Below, one piece after another: positions 1-8,407 of a stretch of DNA of 26,302 nucleotides. Position numbers and translations under genes: made by a program. This stretch comes from Spirogloea muscicola. Taxonomy: Eukaryota; Streptophyta; Zygnematophyceae; Spirogloeales; Spirogloeaceae. Under the pieces are notes generated by a model. The model did no database searches. It saw only the letters and a program-made list of their open reading frames with translations, and was not told the origin of the DNA. The stretch is taken from positions 113,436 to 139,737 of the forward strand of contig WELB01000260.1 in NCBI GenBank assembly GCA_009602725.1. Reading direction: 5' to 3'. The stretch's first letter is position 1, and every line of letters starts with the position of its first letter.

Positions 1-67
1 GGCCCCCCGCTGCTCGCCCTGCGGCCGCTCCTCTACCCGCGCCTCGCCGCAATTCCCGCCGCAGCTC

Positions 68-101
<34 letters not shown>

Positions 102-129
102 AGCAGGGGCTCGCCCGGGAGAAGCCTGA
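1..129 (+). other. Possible C-terminal end of a gene cut by the left edge (poly-alanine tail)
   Basis: Frame 1 is open from the first base to a TGA at 127-129. It reads a Leu/Pro/Ala-rich stretch, then a run of about 14 alanines encoded by the GCC repeat, then GARPGEA and stop. I recognise no family. A short open frame in such GC-rich sequence is expected by chance, so this could equally be untranslated DNA or part of a minus-strand promoter. Confidence 0.15.
68..100. repeat. (CCG)11 trinucleotide microsatellite
   Basis: Eleven uninterrupted CCG units followed by CAGCAG. In the open plus frame it encodes alanine. Trinucleotide runs of this kind are common in GC-rich green algal DNA and usually vary in length between strains. 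Confidence 0.9.
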
Positions 130-1380
130 CTCACAGTAAAATGTATTTATGACGACGTTACTGACCCTTCATTCCCCAATCCCCACTGGGCCCCCCATCC
201 TCCCGCCGTCCACATGAACGGCATTCCAGGTGTGTTCCCAACGACGATCGGCCCTCACCCTGCACCGCCACCGTCGCGCTGACTAGGACGGATAGAGACG
301 CTTCGTCGTGGCAAAGAGGCCAAGTGCGCGGACCACCCGGAAGGGGACGGGCTCGTCCCGCTGGCCATAAGCTGGTCAGAGTTGTCTGTCATTGGCGTTG
401 CTGCGATGTCCACGGGGCCTTCGGGTCTCAGTCAAGCTCTCTGAGCAGTTTCAGCTCTCGGAGCTCAGGCTCATGCTTTTGGCTTTCGTCATTGTCCATT
501 CTTTCTGGGTTGGCTTTGCTGGCACCCTTTTTCTGTGGGCGAGCACTATCTTTTGCACCAGAAAGCTGGACGAAGTTCAGTTATCGGCAGCAGAGCTTGA
601 ATTGCTCTCCGAGTTTTCGCGTCGGCCAGCAACCTCTACTTACTGATTGTGGTCACTGAGCGTGTCGGCTCAGCATACGCATGTACATATGTACATGTTC
701 TTGCCTACATATGTGGACAATCAGGACCCCCATCGCTTGATACACACTTGGTTTCTTGCTGAATTGCACTTTCGTGCTGTGACCTTTTTGTCAGCCTCGT
801 CCAGCCTTCTGGGCTGGCCTGCCACAGCCATTGCTTCCTCTAGAAAGAGCCTAGGTTGTGCTGCTAGTTATCCCAACTTACAGCTGTTGATCAGGAGGTC
901 CTGAATGGCTACTCGTTCATTTAGTGCATATTCGTTGTTGGGGCTTCCGTAAAACCTTGTCCATTCCTTGTCCGCTTTTGTGACTAACCTTTCACAGCCA
1001 TCGCCTCCTTCTGAAGGGCCTCCATCCCCAGCGCTTACTTGTCATCGACTCGGCCTGAGGCTCCTGACAACCTCCACTTTTTGGATGCGCCATCAGATGG
1101 CCATTACAAACCTTGGATCACAATGTGTCCTGCAAAGCAGGGCACACTGCCACACTTTGCTGCTGAGCAGTCTGCTTGAGGCTCACTTCACAAGCATCAG
1201 TGACAGGCGGGCACCTGACTTGAGGCACAGTAAGTGGGTCAAGAGTGCAACTACTTGTACAAGCAATGCACGCAGACCTAGGACCTAGCTGTCTCCTAGA
1301 GTGGTCTCAGCACCAATTATTGAGTTGCCTCACGGACAAGTGGATGGATACTTTGACAAGCCATGCACCAAGCACGGCTC
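130..1380. other. No supported gene; contains the 3' flank/UTR of the methyltransferase gene
   Basis: Short frames occur on both strands but none shows a recognisable domain, consistent composition or plausible splice pattern. The right part must hold the 3' UTR of the minus-strand methyltransferase. On that strand TGTAA, the usual green-algal polyadenylation signal, occurs at 1108-1104 and 882-878, about 275 and 500 nt past the stop codon. Either could mark the transcript end, but nothing here proves it. Confidence 0.5.
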
Positions 1381-4300
1381 TCAGGCCTTAGGCCGCCACA
1401 TTGTCTTGTTAATCGCAAGGAAGCCCTCCTTCCCTTCGGTGTATTCGAGCAGCGTGTTCCAGTGGAAGTCGGCAGCTATTGCCTTGGCCTTAAGAAGGAT
1501 GTCTGTTGTGTCACGGATGATGGCATAACCTCCTGGCCGCAGGATCCGATCCATCTCGAGCATTATGTCGGAGATTTTACATCTGCACGCCACAGCCCAA
1601 TGCAAACCAGAGCTTAGCAGGTACCACAGCTCCTCTAAGCACTGCAAGCTTCTTGACTGCGAGTTGGTTAGCTAGACCACAGAACCAAATACTGTGCAGC
1701 AACATTACTTTATGAATATTATCACTGCCAGCTTCCAGCGATGGTCAAGCTGGTAATTCAGGAGACAATTAGGAGATAATAAGGAGATAACCCAAAGTAA
1801 TAGAGTTGCCGACGGTATGCAACAGTGCAGCTATGGTCACCTTTGGGCGTCAATGGAAAGGACGTGATCGCAGTGAAGAAGGTCATATGTTCGAGGATAC
1901 GTGTTGAAGGATTCGCACCAATCGTGGTACACCCCGATCAGCCCACGGTCAAAGATGATGGACAGCGTATCGGGGCTGCTGGTGGGCACTACATTCATTA
2001 CCCACATTGGCCTCTTAGAGAGCGCCACGGCAAACCTGCAGGATTGAAAGGCCTCTGACTTATTGCTCTGCGAAAGCAGAATAAGGATGCGGTAGAGAAT
2101 GTGATACAAATAGAGTAACCAGAAGTACGCAGTGGTGTAAACTATCATGACATCACAGTTGATCGATCACTCAATCTAAGCACAAAGAATGAGTAGAACA
2201 AAGCAGGCCACCGTGCTACACATACCCTCCATAACCAGCTCGCATATCCATCACGTTGCGGACATGCGTCCACACTATACCCATAGCAGCCATGGAGTAC
2301 GAGCGGTAGACTACTTTTGCCCAGTGCTTTTTGTCCCGTCGACAGTCCTCTCTAGCCGGCTGGCCATAAATGCCAGTGCCAATACTAGCAAGCCAAGCAG
2401 GGGGGTCAGCCAAGCGGGCCTTCCTGGGAGGTGGCCATTCAGTGCCCCGCGAACCCTCCTCCACAGGGATCCGGTGCAGGCAGGTGTTCATTGGCACATA
2501 CCTGGAAGTACATAGTATGCTTCTATCATTTAGAAGAGTAAGCTCATCCAAAGGGGGCGAGGGCTGTGAAAAGCCAGCCCAAATTGACAAGGCCCGAAGG
2601 GGCCGGATAGTGCTATGACAAGTATCTATCAAGTAGCAATTAATCTGAATCTCAGATTGTCTTGTCAGTGAGTAGGATCTGAATCTATACTGCATTGAGC
2701 AGGAAGACCCAGTACTTCCAGTACTTCAAGTCTAAGCAGCTCGTCAGGAAAAGCATCAAGATCACAAGGCATGACAGTGAAGCAGGAGTTATTGTGAGGC
2801 CGAGCACATAGCACATTGCAAACTCACCAAGCTGCATCAGGGTTGTCATCAGGATCACACAGTGGAGGCTCAGTGCCCTGTGGTCGATCATACAAGCAGG
2901 TATTGTTGACACTCTTCTTCCAAATGGCGACGCCAACAGCTTTGGTTTTCTCCAATGCGACCAAGGTCCAACACATTTTGGACGTGAGGTCCGACATTGC
3001 TGTCACAAAGACAACCACCAGATGTAGTCAGGTCCCTTAATGACCACTGCATTTGCCTTACTCTTATGCTGCGCACAAGACAAGGAGGAGGTAGCATCCA
3101 CATGCTGCACTGCAGCCGTATGCACAAGGCTGCACTCTACATTTATAACAGAAGTGAGACAAGCTTGTGCATGACAACATCTTGCCAGCTGCCTCGTTCT
3201 TCTACTGACAATCAGTATCAGATAGTACTGCCCACATAGATCTCAGTATCTGAGCACTGCCGTCGATAAGAAGGAACAATCAAGAAGGTGTAAACTTCAT
3301 CATAGCACCTTTCCAGACTTCCGCGTCTGTTTGCACCTCACCATTCCAGACATCCGTATCTGCCTGGTCACTTTTGTATACAGGTGTAGCAGACCACACA
3401 AAGTAGCCACCCGGTCGCAATACGCGGTTAAGCTCCACAAGTAGCATACCACCTGGACAAGTTGATATCTTGAGTTGACTACATGTGCATGAAGAGATTT
3501 CGAATGACTGAACCATTATCAATGTCTACATTTATATGTGCAATGATCACAGCAACTTTTCGACCTGGCTTGTTGTATGAGACCTGTCCCTGGGACGTTC
3601 CGCGAATGAATTCAAGTCACTCTTCGTGGCTTATTGCTGTGCATAAGCAATGCTCATTGTTGGTGTGTGGACTTACCGTCCAGGTGCCAGCCAACTCTGC
3701 ACCGGGCGCAGTGGACGAGGTCATAGGAGTTGCTTGGGAAGGTGAGTCGCTGGGTTCCCATGACACCTAGAAGCGCTGGCACCCCCCGTTCGAGCGCAAA
3801 CTGCACTTGTGCTTCATGCTCATCCTTGGGGGCCACTGACATAGTCGTCACACCTTTCTTAAACAAGTAGGCTCCCCAGCTGGCCACTCCACAGCCTATG
3901 TCAAGCGCTTGGCAGACCCTCTCGCCCCACTGTATCTCTGGGAGAACCTGCGTAGCACCACTTGCAACATGGCTCATTCTTCCAATAGGCTCTTTAACAA
4001 GTCAAGTTAGGATCACAGATATCACAACTGTGTGCACAGCACAACGCACTAGCCCCAAGTATTTGCCATCTTCGTACAACCTCACATAATGTACCTCTTC
4101 TATGAAGTTGATGTAGTGCATTGCCCCATATTTGAATTGTGTGCCGCCTCCCGGAAAGACAAGCTTGTCGCCTTTTTGCCTCACCCAATTCTGATCTTTC
4201 TTGTAAGTAACCAATTTGGTGTGAGGAACATTACTGTACCATATCTGCACACATTCAAGCAACTTCTTGAAGCACACGTAATGTGCCTTAGCTACAGTTG

Positions 4301-7300
4301 GGGCTGACCTAGTCAACCCCAGTGGAGAGAGAAGCATGGACAAAAGCGGGTTATGAACATTAAGCAGGTGGGAAGGAGTATTGCCAGCGCTGTAGCAATC
4401 ACTGAAATGAAGCAATTGCATCAGAAGTTCAGTCGCGTCTTACGCAGGACGCAGCAAACACCTCTCCACAATTGCCTCAGTCTACTTGCCAGCTAAGCAA
4501 TGAGGAACAACTGTAAGGCCTTGCCATAGGTACGCAGAAAGGTTGCTTGTTACAGGCAATGCAACAGCCTACCGTGTCCCGACTGGCCGGCCAGTCAACT
4601 CTGAACTTGTAGTCTTCCGGCAGGGGCACAAAGCACCGCTCAAACTCTTGAGGAGGAGGGCAATGTCGCTCCCTGTGTTGAAAGTGGTGTCTGGAACTCA
4701 AAGCTTTGATGGCCTTTGTATTGTCTAAGCAGGGAATGTAATCAGTTTTGCTTTCTGGGCAGAGCAGATAATCGTGGCTCTCGTTCTCGTCATCCACGAC
4801 TTGGACCAGACTTTCTCCTTGTCCAGCCCCAGCTTGAGATTTTTCAACATTCTGCCCTGTGCCTGCAAGCAAGACAGTACTGTGACGTTCTCCAATATGT
4901 ATAACAGTCTCAAGTGATCGTACACATCTTTTGAATGTGACTGTGCAGCTTCACATCCAGTCTATCAAGTATCGATGTATACATTTTGCAAAACAAACTA
5001 CATGGTAGTGCAAAGTATCAGAAGAAGGCCGTGGCATCCTGACAAATAAATATAAGCTTCTGCAGAGCACAAGTGCTTAAGAATGGAGCATACTGGCTTA
5101 CCTGCACCATCAGGCCCCTTCTCAAATGTGTTCTCCACAATGGACTCTGTTCTCTGCGTGTCGAGATCAGTCGAAGGGCTCTCCTTAGCTTCATTCTCAA
5201 GCTCTGCATTGGCCCCAACTGCTTCCTTGGTTGCACTCGCCGCCTCTACCTCGCCTGCATGTCCACTTTCCTCCATAGTGCTTGGAGACTCGAGTTGGCC
5301 TCCTTGTTCCTCTTGGTGGCCCTCGTCCTGCACCCCCTCACCGTCATTTTAGCAATGTAGTAAGGGCTTGTCCTTGACTCGTGCAGCAGTCTGAGGCTTC
5401 TTAATGATTGCATCTATTCCTAGTAGTGCATCACCAGCTTCATCTACCTTGTCCTCGCCTTGGCTGTTGTCGCTCTGGCCTGCAGGCCCAGGGACCTCAC
5501 TCAAGGCGTCACCTCCGGCTTCACCATCGCCGCCTTCGTCTACCTTGTCCTCGCCTTGGCTATTGCTGCTCTTCCCAGCAGGCTCAGGAGCCTCAACCGA
5601 GGCTTCGCCTGCTGCTTCTCCATTGCCACCTTCTACTACCTTGTCCTCGCCTTGGCTATTGCCACTTTGGCCAGCAGGCTCAGGGACCTCATCCACGGCT
5701 TCACCTGCTGCTTCTCCGTCGCCGCCTTCGACTACCTTGTCCTCCCCTTGGTCATCGACACTCTGACCAGCAGGCTCAGGGACCTCATTTATGGCTCCGC
5801 CTGCTGCTTCTCCATCGCCACCTTCGCCTACCTTGTCCTCGCCTTGGCCATCGCCGCTCTGGCTGGCAGGCTCAGGGACATCATTCAAGGCTTCGCCTGC
5901 TGCTTCTTCGTCGCCGCCTTCGACGACCTTTTCCTCGCCTTGGCCATCGACACTCTGGCCAGCAGGCTCAGGGACCTCATTTATGGCTCCGCCTGCTGCT
6001 TCTCCATCGCCACCTTCGTCTACCTCGTCCTCGCCTTGGCCATCGCCGCTCTGGCCGGCAGGCTCAGGGACCTCATTTATGGCTTCGCCTGCTGCTTCTC
6101 CATCGCCACCTTCGTCTACCTTGTCCTCGCCTTGGCTATCGCCGCTCTTGCCAGCAGGCTCAGAGACCTCACTGATAGCTTCCCCTGCTGCTTCTCCATC
6201 GCCACCTTCGTCTGCCTTGTCCTCGCCTTGGCTATCGCCGCTCTGGCCAGCAGGCTCAGGGACCTCATTCAAGGCTTCGCCTGCTGCTTCTCCATCACCA
6301 CCTTCGCCTACCTTGTCCTCGCCTTGGCGATCGCCGCTCTGGCCAGCAGGCTCAGGGACCTCATTCAAGGCTTCACCTGCTGCTTCTCCACCCTGAGAAG
6401 CATCTGCGACGCTTTTGCTTTCCTGGAGAGAATGAAAAGTGCTCGTGAACACGAGTATAATGCCTAGGAGAAGCCAAGTGAAGCATACAGAAAGCAGGTC
6501 AATGGCGACCGATGGACACATTAGCAGATCACAATGTCATAGGCTTGACAGACCTCCAAGTCAGGGCCTGACTCCTCCTGCCGGTCTTCCTTTGATGTTG
6601 TTACTTCCTCGCGTCGTTCCTCGGCCTCCATCTTCGCCAGGGACTCAAGCGCATCCTTGACGTCGGTGTCAATGGACTCGCTGATGGTAGGAGTTGGCAC
6701 TGTGCTTGAGTCATCGTTCGTTGGCGTTTGGGGCTTTGCCTTCAGAAAGGAGGACGGGTCTAGGCTGTCATCAAGCTGCAAAGACGAGGCAAAAGATCAG
6801 ACTCAGACAGGCTCCAACGGGGAGCAGGTCCTGAATGTGCATGTCAAGCAGATCTTATCAGCAGTTGCAGTGTGGGTGCTATCATTAGTGCATCTTGTAC
6901 TTGAGGAACAAGGTGCTGTAGGAAGTGGAAGCACAGGCACTATCTGCGACATGCAAGTGCAAGCAAGACATTGAGCAGCATCACTGCATTCCCCAGGAGC
7001 TCAGCATAGAGAGCTGGCGAGCAGATCCCATCGTCTCCACAACTCCACTGAAGCCAAACTATGTCCAAGACGACTATGGTTGTAAGAAGCCTGAGAGCAA
7101 GGACGCATATGGACGCTGTCCAACTCGTACATACCGCCGAGATGGATTCAACCTCCACATTCTGCTCTGGCGCTGCCCTTATTGCTTGGTCCTTCGCGTA
7201 CACAGCTGTCTGGTCAATCTGTATGGTGGGCAGCGGTGGTCTGAAGGCCCACACGCCGAGCACAACGAGCGCCACACATAATGCTCCTGAAGGACGCCAA

Positions 7301-7392
7301 AGCCAAGATAGAGGACTTAGCTCAGCTGGCCAGATAGAATCACAGGCAAGGGCGGTTGAGCTTGAAACAGTGTCACCGTCATGACGAGCCAT
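1381..7392 (-). CDS. PMT/DUF248-family S-adenosylmethionine-dependent methyltransferase (QUA2/PMT26-like, probable Golgi pectin methyltransferase)
   Basis: Twelve exons (two companion entries give the map) join in phase to about 1138 residues. Residues 1-34 look cytosolic, about 35-52 form one membrane segment (type II topology), 53-610 are an acidic stem, and about 614-1137 are the methyltransferase domain. That domain carries the family's C-x6-[31 protein letters not shown] (SAM motif I, D746 to G750), [20 protein letters not shown] and RNVMDMRA signatures. In Arabidopsis, QUA2 methylates homogalacturonan in the Golgi, and PMT24-27 share the long acidic stem seen here. Methylation of a pectin-like wall polymer is therefore the likely role, but that is inference. 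The start is the first Met before the membrane segment. The gene is head to head with clathrin heavy chain. One weak point is the exon 3/4 junction. Confidence 0.95.
2530..2610 (+). repeat. Dispersed element, copy A (inside methyltransferase intron 9)
   Basis: It shares with 19691-19765 a start TTAGAAG, then AGCTCAT, then an identical core of 28 bases beginning AAAGGGGGCGAGGG and ending AAAAGCCAGCC, and an end GGGGCYGGATAG. Both copies lie in the same orientation on the plus strand, outside coding exons. No open reading frame or terminal inverted repeats are visible, so it resembles a short dispersed repeat or a non-autonomous element fragment. Confidence 0.8.
3297..3362 (-). repeat. 33-nt tandem duplication spanning the exon 8 splice donor of the methyltransferase
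   Basis: Reading the minus strand, unit 1 is 3362-3330 and unit 2 is 3329-3297. Their first 24 bases match at about 20 positions, and each contains TCTGGAAnG followed by GTG. Unit 1 gives donor G|GTGAGG after 3342 and unit 2 gives G|GTGCTA after 3309. Both leave the reading frame in phase 1, so the second would add 11 residues. The first gives the family's usual length and a better donor. Confidence 0.75.
5102..7392 (-). other. Methyltransferase exons 1-4: membrane anchor and acidic stem
   Basis: Exons: 7392-7135 (86 codons, membrane segment, donor GTATGT), 6775-6554 (74 codons, Ser/Thr/Glu-rich, weak donor GTCTGT), 6422-5379 (348 codons, ten 32-residue repeats) and 5327-5102 (Glu-rich, phase-1 donor GTAAGC). 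The first three introns are phase 0. The exon 3 frame hits a stop at 5353-5351, so its donor lies upstream. I chose GTCAAG after 5379, giving a 51-nt intron. GTAGAT after 5448 would also keep frame, drop 23 codons and give a 120-nt intron. Confidence 0.8.
5430..6389 (-). repeat. Ten tandem 96-bp (32-codon) repeats in the methyltransferase stem
   Basis: Ten consecutive units with no spacer. Each reads roughly GEAAGEA-x3-VPEPAGQS followed by an acidic [10 protein letters not shown] half. Variation is mostly single substitutions, and unit length never changes. They give a long, highly acidic, proline-containing and probably unstructured spacer between the membrane anchor and the catalytic domain. 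Repeat homogeneity suggests recent expansion or gene conversion, so copy number probably varies between strains. Confidence 0.95.
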
Positions 7393-8407
7393 CTCTGCAA
7401 CTCAGGCGAACGAAGCTTGGACGTCCGACCAGGAGGCTGTCGCAGAGAGCCCAGGCGTACCCGTGAAGGCGAGGCTGGACGAAGCAAAGAGCTTCCTCCC
7501 AGATGGGCTGGTCTTGCCCGTCATGACCAAGCAGGCCGCCTGAGCCCCCTCAACTGATCAGACGGCTGTGCACATGATGCTGATGGCCATTGTGATGGCG
7601 TTGAGCCGCAGGCCACACCTAGTCACGCAATGTCCAGGCCTAGAGGTCCTGCCTATCGCCGCGGGCGGCCATAGGCAGTGCCGTCACGGCACATTCTGCA
7701 AAGCCTGGTGCGGGAGGAGGTCCCTGCTGCCGTCGACACCCTGGCCCGCCTCCGGAGGCTCCCCCGGACTACAACGGGACGGCTGCAGCAGTCTCGGGCT
7801 CCGACGGCCCCTTCGCAAACGACGGCCGCGCCGCCGTCGCCAACAGCGCCGCCGACGCCGTCGCCGCCGCGGCGCGCGCGCTATGGACTCCGCGGCGTCG
7901 ACAGGAGTGCCGGCGATGAGCTCGACAAAAAAAAAATTCAAGGGGACAGAGGGCTTTGAAACTGGGCAGATATGGAGATAGCTCAAACGGATGATCTAAA
8001 ATACAGGCAAACGATCCACCATATCGCAGTTGGACTTCGGAAAGTTGGCTGCGCCGGGGGTGCCAGCTGACCCCTGACTCTCCAACGGCAGATGAACGGC
8101 GATGACACCAGTCTGTGACGTAAGTGGAACGTGTTCCTGTTCCGCTGCCGGTTACGGGGACACCAACTCGTCGCGGGCGTGTTAGCGACGCTAGCCTCAT
8201 TGGGAGATGCCCCTTTCTAACGTCGAAAGAGCTCATCTTAACGAAGCTCTTGGGAAGGCACCCCCCTCCCCCACAAGAAGAGAAGAAGGGCTCGCCCATT
8301 GAGAATATGGGCTGGAACAGCCAGCCCACAGCCCCCTCGAGGGCGCGACCTTCGTCCGAGGTCCCCCCGCCAGGCCGCCGCCGCCGCCGCCCGCCGCCGC
8401 CGCCGCC
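7393..8407. promoter_or_regulatory. Divergent intergenic region between the methyltransferase and clathrin heavy chain
   Basis: The two start codons point away from each other and are 1015 nt apart, so both promoters and both 5' leaders must fit here. I see no clear TATA box. The region is GC-rich at 7690-7900 and just before the clathrin start, where a CCG-rich run reaches the ATG with context GCCGCC-ATG-G. A 7-bp hairpin (GGGCTGG, loop AACAG, CCAGCCC) lies at 8309-8327. An ATG at 8307 opens an out-of-frame upstream reading frame that overlaps the clathrin start, which matters only if the transcript begins upstream of it. A run of nine A's lies near 7925-7933. Confidence 0.6.

Larger units (their letters stand above)
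1381..4862 (-). other. Methyltransferase exons 5-12: catalytic domain
   Basis: Exons: 4862-4573, 4244-4095, 3947-3677, 3452-3342, 2999-2828, 2501-2226, 2035-1841 and 1582-1381 (TGA). Exon 5 carries DYIPCLDN and HRERHCP. Exon 6 carries NVPHTKL and FPGGGTQF. Exon 7 carries the SAM-binding GCG motif. Exon 8 carries the [15 protein letters not shown] region. Exons 10-12 form the second half ([33 protein letters not shown]). Split codons are completed exactly (for example Gly between exons 7/8, Trp between 9/10, Arg between 11/12), which supports every junction. Exon 8 has a second possible in-frame donor 33 nt downstream. Confidence 0.93.

Noticed and set aside
2216-2695. A 159-codon minus-strand open frame taken as a gene
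   Set aside because: It is methyltransferase exon 10 (2501-2226) read through into its flanking intron, not a separate gene.
5430-6389. Regular direct repeats that might suggest a CRISPR array
   Set aside because: The units are contiguous 96-bp coding repeats with no unique spacers, in an intron-rich eukaryotic gene.
5460-6467. A 335-codon plus-strand open frame with repeated hydrophobic segments
   Set aside because: It is the exact antisense of the repeated acidic stem exon of the methyltransferase, whose coding role is fixed by in-phase splicing and family similarity. The hydrophobic repeats follow from reading those codons backwards.
7316-7370. TTAGCTCAGCTGG resembling a tRNA A box, with GGTTGAGCTTG downstream
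   Set aside because: No complementary acceptor or anticodon stems can be drawn, the B box is poor, and the stretch is coding sequence of methyltransferase exon 1 on the other strand.
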